Shown: positions 1 through 10,485, numbered from the stretch's first letter. The stretch: DNA of 64,000 nt from Micropterix aruncella (GCA_944548615.1 OX155955.1:9463631-9527630), one strand, 5' to 3'. The notes: generated by a model from the letters alone, not told the origin. Numbers and translations are program-made.

Positions 1-15
1 GATTTCTTAAAACAT

Positions 16-275
16 CTATTCGAGTACCTACATACACCTACTCAAAAAATACATGTAGCCACATAAGTAACATCACCCAAAAATAGAAACAGCTACTTTT
101 ATTACGTGTTTCTTAAACGTTTCCTTAATCGGTTACCTAATAAACCGAGGGTAACAAAATATATGGATTTAAAAAAAATATTCATTCGAGAACACCTACT
201 CAAAAAATACATGTAGCCACATGTATTATTTAAGGATAAATCATAACACATAAAAACAGAAATAGCTATTTTTAT
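16..275. repeat. two diverged tandem repeat units
   Basis: Two units, about 16-108 and 181-275, share the stretch 'acacctactcaaaaaataca' followed by 'tgtagccaca', and both end in a similar 'acagaaatagct/gaaacagctac' segment. They are direct copies about 160 bp apart. No coding potential is seen. The family is not recognised. Confidence 0.6.
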
Positions 276-285
276 AATCCTTTAA

Positions 286-620
286 GTGGAGTAAATATGA
301 ACTTACAAATAATGTCATGTCTGTGCTATGTAATACTGTAAAGGAAATGGAATTCCTTATTTTATATTTCTCTTGCCATTTATACGTATCACCGATTCAA
401 AATAAATCCTGATATTTGGCGGCAGTGGGTAGGTTCAATGTATACGAATAATATGTCATTTATTCAAATATAATATTAAGGCCATTTTGTAAATAAATTG
501 AATTTAAATTATTTCCAAAAAACATACATGCAATACAACGTGTTGTTTTGATAGGTTTTAAAGTTATACGTGAAATAAGGTTACAGTAAGAATTTATTTT
601 GTACTTAGTAATATTAAAAA
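286..620. other. AT-rich stretch, nothing recognised
   Basis: No open frame with protein character, no RNA gene and no clear repeat structure is seen here. Confidence 0.5.
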
Positions 621-780
621 AACGGGTCACCCCAAGACTTTCCCGGCGAGAAGACAGCCCCCGTCGCCCCTCTTTAGCCCCCCACCCCCCCGCTATACCC
701 AACCTTTGCACCCCCCTTTCCCCGCACGCCAATCCCCAACCCTCTCCCCCGCGTCAATCCCCTTCCCCAGTAGTATTTTC
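621..780. repeat. C-rich interspersed repeat fragment
   Basis: The motif at 626-650, beginning 'gtcaccccaagactttcccg', recurs with few changes at 56227-56250, so this is part of an interspersed repeat. The following 130 bases are strongly C-rich on the + strand. The open frames seen on both strands come from this base skew and are not credible genes. Confidence 0.45.
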
Positions 781-867
781 TTAATATCTTAGTATTTTCT
801 CACTATATTTGTAGTCTTTCCTGTAGTATTACAATTGTATTATTCTAATATGGTGTATTATTTTCTT

Positions 868-1206
868 AAATATGGCGTAGTTAAAAAAATATGTGTGTCG
901 CTTTTATATGAGATATTCCAACCAAAACTTCGCAACGTGGTGTTGGCCGAACAACACTTCCGTGTACCGAATTGCATGTCTTTGAGTTCAATATATTGAG
1001 ATTGAAGTATGACTAGCGCTCCCCCCTGGTGGACCGATTTCAACCACAACCTTTTTAATTCTTGTGATAACGAAATAATGCCTGCATGCCAAAATTTCAG
1101 CTCAATCGGATTAAGCGTTTGGGCACTATCGTGGAGGAATACAAACATACAGGCACACAGAAGTGCGTTCACAATACTTTCCTTATGCCGGGAAATTAAA
1201 ATCTAA
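868..1206 (+). repeat. interspersed repeat family B, copy 1
   Basis: This copy aligns by eye with 56890-57245 in the same orientation and with 8364-8470 in reverse. Shared landmarks are 'ccccctggtggacc', 'aatttcagctcaatcggatt' followed by 'aagcgtttggg', and a 3' end 'aagtgcgttcacaatacttt'. It is non-coding. The wording resembles 3' regions of non-LTR elements common in insect genomes, but the class is not certain. Confidence 0.7.
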
Positions 1207-2082
1207 ATTATTAACCCTGTCTAGTTATTATTAAAACTTTACCAGTTTTTAATTTTCTGATCTGTCTGCGCCAGTTTATGAGCGTTATTTGTGGCATTTT
1301 CTCAGATGACATAATAAGTAGTGTCACCCCACGGTTCGTGGGAACGAAGCGAAGCGCGATCTTCTGGGAATGCGCAAAAGGTGGGAGGCGAAAATGTGAC
1401 CAAACAGAGGCGGCAGGTATTGGGACCCAGACACACACCATTGATGGATACCTGGATTGAGGCTGGAATCAAGGGTGTTCGAGGGTCTCACGCCGGATTA
1501 TCCGCGCCTTGCAGATTCCCCTGCAAATTTCGGTTAAAAGCGCACCGGATTGCGCAAAAACTGCACCTTTATGCGCTTATAAAAACCACTCTTTTGTCGA
1601 TTGTGGCATGATGATAATTCTGGGTGATTTTAATAGTGAGGTCATCATAGCGATCGTAGTGAATGCGAATCGGAAAACTGATAAGTTTGAATTAAAATGA
1701 CTAAGTTTTTGGTTGTCAGAAAATCCCTTAAATCTAAACAGGCAAGGTTATAATATCATTACTGCAACAGTTTATTGGTAGATAGTTTGCCCTAGGGTAG
1801 ATTGCAGGGCGGACCGTGAGTTTGTGGGGCCTTGGGCTAATATGACCTGGAGGCCTGCCTAATTAATCAACTGATTGCCATTTTGTCAATTAGTTGACTA
1901 GACTTGTTGATTGATTTGTTATTACATATGTACATACATTATAAGCAACTCATCACAATGTAAGTCCATTGCTAAATCGCGATCGATGGAAAGAACTTGA
2001 CTCCAATTGATTGTGAGCGAAGGGTGGTTCTCATCAGGAATTTTTCTCTGTGATTGAAAGTCGAGGATGTTGAAGTTACACA
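1207..2082. other. intergenic stretch, nothing recognised
   Basis: Open frames at 1278-1700 show no domain pattern or family resemblance. No repeat partner for this stretch was found elsewhere in the window. Confidence 0.5.
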
Positions 2083-2106
2083 GTCTTATTTAGAATGGTT
2101 GCTTAA
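2083..2106 (+). repeat. 5' terminal inverted repeat of Harbinger
   Basis: The 24 bases begin 'gtcttatttagaatggttgc' and are the exact reverse complement of 4248-4271. A close internal copy, 'gttatttagaatcgttgctt', lies at 2145-2164. Confidence 0.9.
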
Positions 2107-2323
2107 AATCTGGGATCGAGCTTAGCGACCGCCCAACGAAAATCGTTATTTAGAATCGTTGCTTAGCACTAAACAATCGCTTAGCGGCCGTCGTTCATAA
2201 ACGTCACTTTACGCACGCGACAGGCCAGGTTTAACGAGTACTTATCTTTGTCCTAGTCTTGTTTTTGCCGCGTAATGGCCGAATTTGATTTTTTTTTAGA
2301 GTTTTCGAGGAATTTTACGGTGT

Positions 2324-3601
2324 TTGGTCCTCGCAGAACTGCGAAACCGTATAAAAAAACGGTTCGATCCGTTTACAGAACTTACTGAAGAAGAGTTTCG
2401 GTCCAAGTATCGGTTCACCAAAGCTAATTTGATGAAAATCGTGGAAATGGTGAGAGGACAGCTACAGGGAGGCGGAAAAGGAGGTCAAATTAAGCCCGAG
2501 CTTCAAGTAGCAGCTGCTATACGGTCATGGGCACGAAATGAGGTAAATAAAAAACTTTGATAAGCTTTCTTTCTTGTTTCATATCCCGTTGCATTTTCAT
2601 ATCCCACTTTTTCTAACTACCATATGGTTTTGTATTTGTTACCAGATCCAAGATGATTGTGCCGATGTCCACGGTTTCAGCCAGCCCACAATTTCTGTGA
2701 TCAGAAAGCGCGTTGCAGAAGCGATTGCATCACATTCTCGCCGGCATATCAAGATGCCCACTACCCAAATAGAGCAAGATGCAATGATTGCAGAATTTGC
2801 AGCTATTCGTGGCTTTCCACAGGTTTTAGGCGCAATTGATTGCACACATATTATGATAAGAAAAGTTGGCGGGGAAATTGGCCAATACTACATTAATAGA
2901 AAAAATTTCACAGTCAAGTAAGCGTGCACTTAGTCCATATTTTGTTTTTTTTTGTATTATCTGCTTAGGTACATACGTATAATGCCTATATTACATTTAT
3001 TGACAGGTGGTTGGTGACGCTAATTTGAAGATCTGTGACATAGTGGCATCATACAGAGGGAGTACTCACGATGCTCGAATATTCCGGGAAAGCCGCATAA
3101 AGGATCGATTCGAAGAAGGAGAATTTCGGGGCCGTCTTTTAGGAGATTCCGGTTATGGGTGCACCAACTATTTATTTACGCCGATACTGCGGCCGGCAAA
3201 TCGACATGAGGAGGCCTATAACACGGCGCACATAGCTACTAGAAATACGGTCGAAATATTGTTCGGAGTATGGAAGCAGAGATTTTGGTGTCTGCTGCGA
3301 GGGATGACAGGTTCCCTCGAGACGATCAAAACTACCATTGTGGCCCTGGCAGTGCTACATAACATGGCAATTGATTTTAAAGAAGAAAATCTTGGTGCGA
3401 TTATTTAGTATAAGTATAGGGCCATTTGCCCTTATAATTCCATCTTATAAGCACTAATTCCAGTATTACAATTTCATTACAGGTGGAAATCCAGAGGAAC
3501 CCGCTGGTGATAATGGGGAAGGATCTGAATTAATCGGTGTGGAACCAGTTGGAATCTTAGGAGACGTAAACAGACAGATTTTTATTCGAAACTTTTTTTA
3601 A
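2324..3601 (+). CDS. Harbinger (HARBI1-like) DDE transposase, four exons, probably decayed
   Basis: The enzyme would cut and rejoin the element's ends. Exon frames are 2324-2542 ('YRFTKANLMKIVEMV'), 2646-2917 ('HGFSQPTISVI', then 'GAIDCTHI' with the first catalytic Asp), 3007-3394 ('STHDARIF', 'LGDSGYG' with the second Asp, 'NTVEILFGVWKQRF' with the Glu) and 3483-3601 (ending 'NRQIFIRNFF'). Intron 1 (GTAAAT...CCAG) joins in phase 0; intron 3 (GTGCGA...ACAG) joins in phase 1 and reads straight into the conserved C-terminus. Two faults are seen. The consensus donor after exon 2 (GTAAGC at 2918) leaves exon 3 out of frame; only a poor donor at 2913 keeps frame. No ATG opens the exon 1 frame: an in-frame TAG lies at 2297, and the nearest upstream ATG (2275) is in another frame. 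The DDE triad is intact. Family assignment is firm; activity is doubtful. Confidence 0.88.
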
Positions 3602-3619
3602 TTGCTGTACATATTAAAG

Positions 3620-3835
3620 TCATTTGAGATACATATTAAACTTACTTACGTTACATATTACACTTAATTATGTTACATATTAAACTTATTTGTGTTATAT
3701 ATTGAACTTATTTAAGATACATATTAAACTTATTTACGTTAAATATTAAACTTATTAATGATACATGCTAAACTTACTTACGATACATATTAGTTACAAC
3801 TTCTTAATATTAATGATACATATTAAAACAAAACC
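3620..3835. repeat. 22-23 bp minisatellite inside the Harbinger element
   Basis: About eight degenerate units of the type 'acatattaaacttatttacg' run in a row, for example around 3650, 3673, 3695, 3718, 3740 and 3784. They lie between the transposase stop and the minus-strand partner exon. Confidence 0.8.
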
Positions 3836-3906
3836 ATGATCCTTTGCTCACATACGAAAGGCAGCCGGTCTCGAAAGTTGAATACGTAAATGAAATGATT
3901 TCAAAC

Positions 3907-3972
3907 CTTTTCTGCATCGTCCCAATTTGCAGATCTCTTCCTTTTTTGGTCGGGCATATTTTTGTCGGACAT
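3907..3972 (-). CDS. Harbinger Myb/SANT-like partner protein, first exon only
   Basis: On the minus strand an ATG at 3972 opens a short frame with 'KRKRSANWDDAEK', a basic stretch followed by the start of a SANT/Myb-like helix, then an AAG|GTTTGA donor after 3907. In known Harbinger elements the second gene encodes a Myb-like DNA-binding protein that helps the transposase enter the nucleus and bind the ends. The following 3' exons are not recognisable; the space down to 3601 is short and largely taken by a minisatellite. The fit of position, strand and sequence is good, but the exon is only 22 residues long. Confidence 0.5.
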
Positions 3973-4247
3973 TTCTTTAAATACACGTGAAAACAGCGGA
4001 ATATCTCGACACGACGAAACAAAACGACGCCACAAAAATGCAAAGCTACCACAAAGCTACTTTGACAGATAGCGTTGTGCGTTGTACAGCCGTAAAATAG
4101 CTGGTTACCAGTGGCTATATCGCGGTTTCGAGCGCTAACGCATTGCTTAGTTAAGTCACCGTTAGGATGCGTTTCTAAATAACAAATTTTTGGACGGCGT
4201 CTTAACGAGATAAACGTCACTTATCTAAGACACCACTAAACGACAGC

Positions 4248-4271
4248 TTAAGCAACCATTCTAAATAAGAC
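4248..4271 (-). repeat. 3' terminal inverted repeat of Harbinger
   Basis: The 24 bases end 'caaccattctaaataagac' and are the exact reverse complement of 2083-2106. Internal to it, 'cgtttctaaataac' at 4170-4183 mirrors the subterminal motif at the other end. Confidence 0.9.
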
Positions 4272-4417
4272 CGACAGTATTTAATCAGAAGGTATCTGGT
4301 CGTAACGCCTTGATTGATGTTTCGCCGTTGTGTAGGTAGTGTGTCCGAAGTGTGTAGTCGAGGAGCGAGGCTTGACGATCGGTATCGCGGATAATGCAGG
4401 TACTGCTTGATAATGAA

Positions 4418-4531
4418 GTGTAGTCGCGATAACTGCCCAACAGGAATGATGTGTAGCCGCGGTAACTGTCCACCAAGGGAATGATGAAGATGTGTAGCGC
4501 GATAACTGCCCAACAGGAATGATATTGATCG
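4418..4531. repeat. short tandem repeat, three units
   Basis: Three units of 31-42 bp share 'gtgtag', 'cgcgataactgcccaac' and 'aggaatgat', lying just outside the 3' end of the Harbinger element. The overlapping minus-strand open frames with 'HSCWAVIA' repeats are by-products of this array. Confidence 0.75.
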
Positions 4532-5192
4532 ATCGAAATGTACTGCGTTTTATATTGTAAGCAGTGACGCAATAGTTGTGAGTGGGGTGAGAAATGTGTG
4601 TTAATTTCGTATCGATCAGAAGAAATGACATTAGTCATCACCTGACTGTGCGTAAAATGCCGAATTTAGTTGGAAATCAACTACAGCTGGCTCGTGTAGA
4701 TTTGAGCGAGTTTGCGGTTTCGATTCTGTAGAAATTACTTTTTTGTTGTGGGTATGTTGGACTGAAGCTCCAACAAGCCCTTAAAATATAGATCCGCGGC
4801 TGGTGGATTGCTTTTTTTTCTTCAGAATTTCAAAACCTCCCTATACGGAAAAGATATTATATGGTCAAGGAAAAGATGTCATATATCAAGGGAAAAATAA
4901 AATTAAAAAATATTTTTTGGTTAAGTACCGCCGCAAAGGGGATGAACTTTAGGTATTCGAGCCTATTTATGGTAAAATGTCAAAGTGATTTGTGTTACTG
5001 GGAAACAGGCATTTAGTACTTTATAATGTGTATATGAGAGGATACATAATTGTAACCATAATTGTTACAATACAAAATTTCAGATACATTTAGGTTAAAA
5101 CGAAATAAAGAAAAACCTAAAAAACCGTCAAAATTACAGTAATCACGATTGTTGTTGGAAACCGGCAAGAAGTTTAGTGATTGCGGGCAATT
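4532..5192. other. intergenic stretch, nothing recognised
   Basis: No credible coding region or repeat partner was found. Confidence 0.5.
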
Positions 5193-6432
5193 TCTTATTT
5201 ATTTATTTATTTATTTAAGAATTAATTATTATAAAACATTGATTAGCTTACAAAAATAACAGGAACCGAATGGCAAAACCTTTTAACCTTTTGCTTATTT
5301 GTTTCTGTCACCCAACTGGGACTAGCCCGTTCTAGGGTGGACAGGACTCCAATATTACAATCAAGTTTGCTTGATTGCTTGGTTGCTTACAAATGTACAA
5401 GTTTTAGTAAAAAGCTAATGACACTAAATTGCCCTAAAATGTGGTCTTCAGAATAAAAATAATAAAAAAATAATATATATTTTTTTAATAAAAGATAATA
5501 TAATAAAAAAAATGTAATTCCATTATTTAATCGGCAATAAATATAATATAAAATTTGATTAAATAATATAAATAAAGTTAAATGTAAGAAAAGAAAGAAA
5601 CAGTCATTAATATTTAATATATGTTAAGTAATATAGGATTTAATATAAAAATACCTAGTCTAAAAAGTATAATTCATTGTCAAAGTCAAATAATTTTTGA
5701 TAGTTAGTTGAAGGTTAAAATATACTTAACATATATGTTTAAAAATATGTTAATAATTTGTGCACCTAAGTTTTATTATACTATTATTTCTAACATTTGA
5801 TGTATGGTTAGTCTGTCATGATTCGATAACCATTTCTTTAATTTATTTTTGAATTCCCTAAATGTCAAATTCATTTTTATTTCCATATTGATCAGATTGT
5901 AAAATCTCGGCGCAATGAAAGAGTAATGTCTTTGTCCAAATGATGTTTTCATTCTCGGTATTATTAAGCTATTTTCTAAAACTTGTCTCGTTGGTCGCCG
6001 GTTCTGAATTATTCCTCAATTTGAGTTATTGTCCAAAAATAGCCTTAAGAGGGAAGGTTTTAGAAAAAGTTGAGTACAATCAAGAACTTTAGCTTCCTTA
6101 TAAAGTTCATTAGTGGGATGGCGGTATGGTCTACGTAGAATAATTTTTAATATAAATTTCTGCGCAACCTGCAATGGCTCTAGCAGGGTTTTACCACATC
6201 CACCCCATCCAATTATGCCGTAAGTAATAAGCGATTCACATAAAGCATAATAAACAGTTTTTAGCATTTTGGAATCCAGAATATTCCTCAGTTCTTTGAA
6301 AAAATATCCAAGGATTCGCACCTTCGTAGCCACGTTATGTATATGAGAATCCCAACGGAGAAAGCAATCTAGATAAATGCCTAGATATTTCCAAGATATT
6401 TCTCTTTGTAGAGGCTGACAGTTACAAGACTA
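5193..6432 (-). mobile_element. CR1/Jockey-like LINE, 5'-truncated
   Basis: The element reads on the minus strand and ends in a (TAAA)n tail at about 5194-5217. Its 3' untranslated region contains 'gaaccgaatggcaaaacc' and 'ctgggactagcccgttctag', repeated in same-strand copy 52000-52800 and in opposite-strand copy 28880-29398. The coding part covers only the C-terminal end of the reverse transcriptase protein. Truncation at the 5' end is typical for LINE insertion. Confidence 0.82.
5775..6417 (-). pseudogene. LINE reverse transcriptase C-terminal part, one internal stop
   Basis: The readable frame begins near 6417 with 'WKYLGIYLDCFLRWDSHIHN', the region after the reverse transcriptase core, and continues through 'YYALCESLITYGIIGWG' and 'RRPYRHPTNELYKEAKVLD', a pattern of the CR1/Jockey group. 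A TGA at 6016-6018 interrupts it; the related copy at 52.7 kb has a sense codon at that point. The frame then continues with 'RRPTRQVLENSLI', 'TSFGQRHYSFIAPRFYNLIN' and 'LTIHQMLEI' to a stop near 5775. The polymerase catalytic domain is absent, so no activity is expected. Confidence 0.8.
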
Positions 6433-6703
6433 CTAAATTCGTATAAACCTATGTATCACCCCATGGACAGCAGATGCTTCCTTGACTATTTTGAGCATTC
6501 GTTCTGTAGTTTAGTGTGGCAGGGAAACCCCTTAATAATAGGGAGTATCACCACCGCGTGATTGGGGTTTTACACGTGGTCAGGTCGTATCACGTAGCGA
6601 AGACTTCAGACGTATTGCTTCCGTATTTTGAAGAGGTGGCAGAATAAAACGAGACACCGAAAAAGTGGAATTACCTCTATATGTCTCTGTAGAAGTATTA
6701 CTG
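6433..6703. other. unassigned flank between LINE and hAT element
   Basis: Nothing is recognised between the LINE end and the hAT target duplication. Confidence 0.4.
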
Positions 6704-6711
6704 CTCTATAG
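6704..6711. repeat. 8-bp target site duplication, left copy
   Basis: CTCTATAG here is repeated exactly at 7537-7544. Eight bases with this shape are the expected hAT target duplication. Confidence 0.85.
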
Positions 6712-7536
6712 CAGCGGTCCGAAACCTTTTTGTTGTTGCGACCCCAAAATTAAAAAAAGAGTTTTCAGCGACCCCAGAAAAAAATACTAAATTTACAAAT
6801 GCAAAGGTTGGTTCAGGTAACGAGATCAAGGTAAACTTCAATTTTCCTCCATGTTCTAGCTGTTTTTATTTCGTAAATTATTTCGGAAAGTTTATTTATT
6901 TTGGAAAATAATATTAGAGCAAACGAGAAAATATGCCTTTAACATAAATATGAAGGCATTAAATGACACAAGCAATTATTTATGAAGGCATTAAATGACA
7001 CAAGCAATTATTTTAACATTTTATTCACAAGTTTAAAGATTAATTTGAACCTTGTGCTTGCACACATTCAGTCAGTATATTAATTCTTGGTGATATATTA
7101 TCAGAAATAGACACCCTCAAATCAGGTTCTACATTGTCTGGCGCGATATTTTGTTTTTATAGCGGTCAATGTGGAGAAAGCTGTCTCACACAGGTATGTA
7201 GATGCGAATGGCAGCAATTTCAGCAGAGATATTTTGTGTAACAGTGGATATTCCTTTTCCGTCATTATCCAGAACTTGGATAGATCCGTGGTTTTGAAAA
7301 TAGCTCGAAGCCTTTCATCGGATATTAAATCGATCAGCTGCTTCCTTTCTTTTAAGTTCATCGAATCTCTCCGTTTTAAAGAAATTGGAATCAAAATGTG
7401 TATGGAGAGGTTATATTTTACGCATAAACTTTAATAAAAATCGATAAGTACTGGACCTTGTTGACTTTTTTGACGACCCCATAATTATATTTCGCGACCC
7501 CGTGCGCGGTCGCGACCCCAGGGTTGCGGAAGGCTG
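6712..7536 (-). mobile_element. non-autonomous hAT transposon, internally deleted
   Basis: The 825-bp element begins CAGCGGTCCGAAACC and ends GGTTGCGGAAGGCTG, imperfect inverted repeats of 15 bp. Both ends continue into 'gcgacccc'-type sequence typical of this hAT group. Exact 8-bp target duplications flank it. It keeps only the C-terminal end of a transposase on the minus strand. A 32-bp unit with 'aaggcattaaatgacacaag' is duplicated in tandem at about 6951-7014. Confidence 0.9.
7122..7394 (-). pseudogene. hAT transposase C-terminal dimerisation domain fragment
   Basis: The 90-codon frame contains 'LLKLLPFASTYLCETAFS' followed by 'TLTAIKTKYRAR', the hallmark of the hATC dimerisation region in the ZBED5/GTF2IRD2-like hAT group. 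Full transposases are about 600 residues; the BED finger and the RNase H-like catalytic core are missing here, removed by an internal deletion. It lies inside intact hAT ends, so the element could only have moved with help from an autonomous relative. Confidence 0.85.
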
Positions 7537-7544
7537 CTCTATAG
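7537..7544. repeat. 8-bp target site duplication, right copy
   Basis: CTCTATAG, identical to 6704-6711, directly follows the hAT end. Confidence 0.85.
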
Positions 7545-8363
7545 GATCAGCGAACTGATTCAACAGGGCGGGGCGCTACTCACTATTCAGTAGTGATCAT
7601 TTTGGTTAATTGTTAATATTTATATAGAAATTATTTTGAGTAACATTATTATCATGTAATCATGTATCATGTATCAATTATTATCATGTAACAAAAATTA
7701 AGAGTTTTTCAGTTTTCTCTAAAATTCAACCCTCTTGTAGCAGCATCATATTTTGAAATTATTTTTATCATAATGGTTGTCTGTAAGATATCGCTATAGT
7801 TATAAGTCCGCCATTTGTGCATACATTGACTTTTTTTATAAAACCAGTGTAATATTCATTAAGTAATGTTTTATAGAACGATAAAGTTATTCTATTCTAT
7901 AATCTCCATACTTAGAGGTCAACTTTTCCACATATATGGGTTTCGATAAATAACATTTTCTTTTTCTCCATACAAGAGCGATTCACCTTACTGTGACCTC
8001 AAAGTTGTGTATGAGTAGTAAGTGTAATATTGATTATATTAGGTATTGGTTTGCTCACCTCCATTGTACATTTTGGCAACACTTTTGGGCCGGCGAAAAT
8101 CAGGTGGCGCTGATAGTCATCACGGCGACACTAATAGAAATTTAATAGGCCATATGCCATATGTTACTACATTGATAATAAACTTTTTTTTATGAAAGAC
8201 TGATTGATTAAAAAATCCATTGATTTAACGAATAATAACAATAATAAAATTAAATTATTAGTGCTATCTATCACATATATTTTCATATACTTTTATAAAT
8301 TGCATGTATTTCAAATATTTTTATATATCGCATATATTTTAATATTTTTATTTTCCTATTTAA
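7545..8363. other. AT-rich stretch, nothing recognised
   Basis: No coding frame of protein-like composition. The open frame at 8204-8449 is AT-driven and runs into a repeat. Confidence 0.5.
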
Positions 8364-8470
8364 GGAAAGTATTGTGGACGCACTTTTGTGTGTCTGTATG
8401 TGTGTATTCTCCAACCATAGCGCCGAAACGCTTCATCCGATTGAGCTGAAATTTGGCATTTTGGCATCAT
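8364..8470 (-). repeat. interspersed repeat family B, partial reverse copy
   Basis: Read on the minus strand this matches 868-1206: 'aatttcagctcaatcggat', then 'gaagcgtttcgg' and the end 'aaaagtgcgtccacaatact'. Only the last part of the family is present. Confidence 0.65.
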
Positions 8471-8514
8471 TTCGTCATGGCATGAGCTGATAAGATTGTG
8501 GTTGCAATCCGTCC

Positions 8515-8699
8515 ACCCTGGGTTGGCTCTCGACGAGGGAACTCCTCAACGGTCAACAGCAGAGGCCCAAAATTGTGTATACGCATTCAATTATGATATC
8601 CCCTTCCAAGTTCCATCATGACATGGCTGATGTACCCTGGGTTGGCTCCCGATGAGGGAACTCCTCAACGGTCAACGGTAGAGACCCAAAATTTTGTAC
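8515..8699. repeat. two tandem units of about 120 bp
   Basis: Units starting near 8517 and 8637 share 'ccctgggttggctc', 'cgagggaactcctcaacggt' and 'gacccaaaatt'. They lie directly beside the family B fragment. Confidence 0.75.
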
Positions 8700-8850
8700 A
8701 CGAGTTTCGAGTTCGTTTTCGATAGTTTTCGATTTCGATTTCGTTTTCGATTTCGATTTCGGTTTTGGTGTCGTTTTCAATTTCGGTTTAGATTTCAGTT
8801 TTTATTTCGATTTCAATTTCGTTTTCGATTTCGATTTTGATTTGGAATTC
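8700..8850. repeat. TTTCGA-like hexamer array
   Basis: Degenerate hexamers TTTCGA, TTTCGT and TTTCGG follow each other for about 150 bases, a simple-sequence tract. Confidence 0.8.
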
Positions 8851-10480
8851 ATCATCATCATCGGGGGGTGGGGAGTTAAAAGGTGGCGCTAAGTTGGGGG
8901 GGGGGGATTAATGAAATGAATATTCAAATGAATTAAGTTCCTGGCTATTTGACAGGAAAGTCTTTGGGTGACACAATCGATTTTTTTATATAGGATGATT
9001 ACATCACGGAGGGAAATAATTCCATCTATAAAATAAAATATAAGCGGCAGCTGCCATGGAATTCACCGACCGCAGTTGGGCCCATTATAATACTATAACA
9101 CTAGTGGGGGGGGGGGGGGGGGGAGGGGAGAGAGGGTGAGCACTGGATTCCGGACTAACGACCGGCTGTACTATTTTTAAGACAGCTGTCTTGCCACATG
9201 TGAGAGTGCACCTTACCACCCATTCACGCCCCTTTCGAAGCCATAGAATTTGAGAAGCGGAAAACTTGATTTTGGATAATTTAACTAAACTTTAAAATAC
9301 GTAATTATTACGTATCGAAACCTGCATACCAAATTAAAAATTGAAATCTTTATGTAAATAATATTAAAATAATAAGATTTAGGTATGATTTAAAAATTCG
9401 TTTGTTATTATATTATTATTTTATTTCGAGATATGATATCGCATAATCGTGTTTAGAGCACCACCGAAAGTGCACCGCCATACTGGTAGGTATGGTAGGT
9501 ATGGTACGCCACGAACGGCGCCATTTTGAAAATATGAGAATATTAATCAATTTTTATAAGTATGAGTGTAATTTACATTTTTGGAAGTGTGAGTGTTGCG
9601 TTTCGTAGTAAAATACTAGCTGCCAAATCGTAATACTGCATTGAGCAATTTAATACGCTATATAATTAATGGTAGTAGTTTCAAGGATTCCAAGAGCTCC
9701 ACCTGCTGTCACTAGGATCTTCAGCTGTAAGAGTGAACTTCCCCAATTCTTTCATATGATCAATTTTAGGGAATCATCTTCCGAGCTTATTTTGTCGTCG
9801 AACCATCCCAACTTCTGGGTGTACCGTTAGACCTGACATTGCTGAACTGCACAAGTTTTGATCGGTCTTCGCGCTAATAAGGTTTACCGCGTAAACGATA
9901 CAATGATTGCCGATCAATCTGTCAAACAAACTATCGTTTGGCTTACGAATACATATATAGTACGGTCGAATCGTAAGTTGTCTCTTGCGTTGCGAGATAG
10001 TGGCGCATACCGATACGTCGTATACGGCAGCCATAAATTAACAGTGCACCGAGGGAACTTGCTAGTGAAGTTTCTTCATAGCCGTATGATCGACAAATGC
10101 CAGAGTCGTGTCTAAGTTTCGTTTGCCCACAGACGCTGCGCTGCATAATTAGATAATTATTCCAATATTTTCACAAGACCGATATCGATCAGATACTCTT
10201 ATACTCGCGATTATCACAGCGTAACTGTACGAGGAGTTGCAGACTTGCAGACTTGCAGTTGCAGTGGAAGCTGTCACCTGCAACTACCCGCATTCCTCTG
10301 TGGTGCTGGTAGAGGGGTGTAATGGGCGGGAAAATGCATTTTTAAATAAAATATTGGATTTAGAATTTGGTAATGTGGAAATAAATAATGATATGTAGAG
10401 TGTATGAGAATATGTAGAGTGTATAAGAATATATAGGTGGAAGAATTAATATATAGTGTAATTTGTATCTACACTGTGTG

Positions 10481-10485
<5 letters not shown>
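8851..10485. other. non-coding stretch with an 18-base G run
   Basis: A run of about 18 G residues sits at 9106-9123. Two overlapping open frames at 9774-10146, one on each strand, show no recognisable motif and are judged by-chance. No other structure is seen. Confidence 0.45.

Larger units (their letters stand above)
2083..4271 (+). mobile_element. PIF/Harbinger DNA transposon, nearly complete
   Basis: The 2.19 kb element is bounded by identical 24-bp terminal inverted repeats (2083-2106 and 4248-4271). It encodes a HARBI1-type DDE transposase on the + strand and, on the minus strand, the first exon of a Myb/SANT-like protein. This divergent two-gene plan is the known layout of autonomous Harbinger elements. 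A second inverted motif lies inside each end (2145-2167 and 4170-4183). The usual 3-bp target duplication cannot be identified (flanks 'aca' and 'cga'). Lesions in the transposase suggest a recently dead copy. Confidence 0.88.

Noticed and set aside
460..784. Frames in the C-rich tract
   Set aside because: Strong strand skew with rare stops; proline-rich on one strand and glycine/arginine-rich on the other, as expected by chance.
4281..4641. Three overlapping minus-strand frames
   Set aside because: They translate the same short tandem repeat in different frames; no family resemblance.
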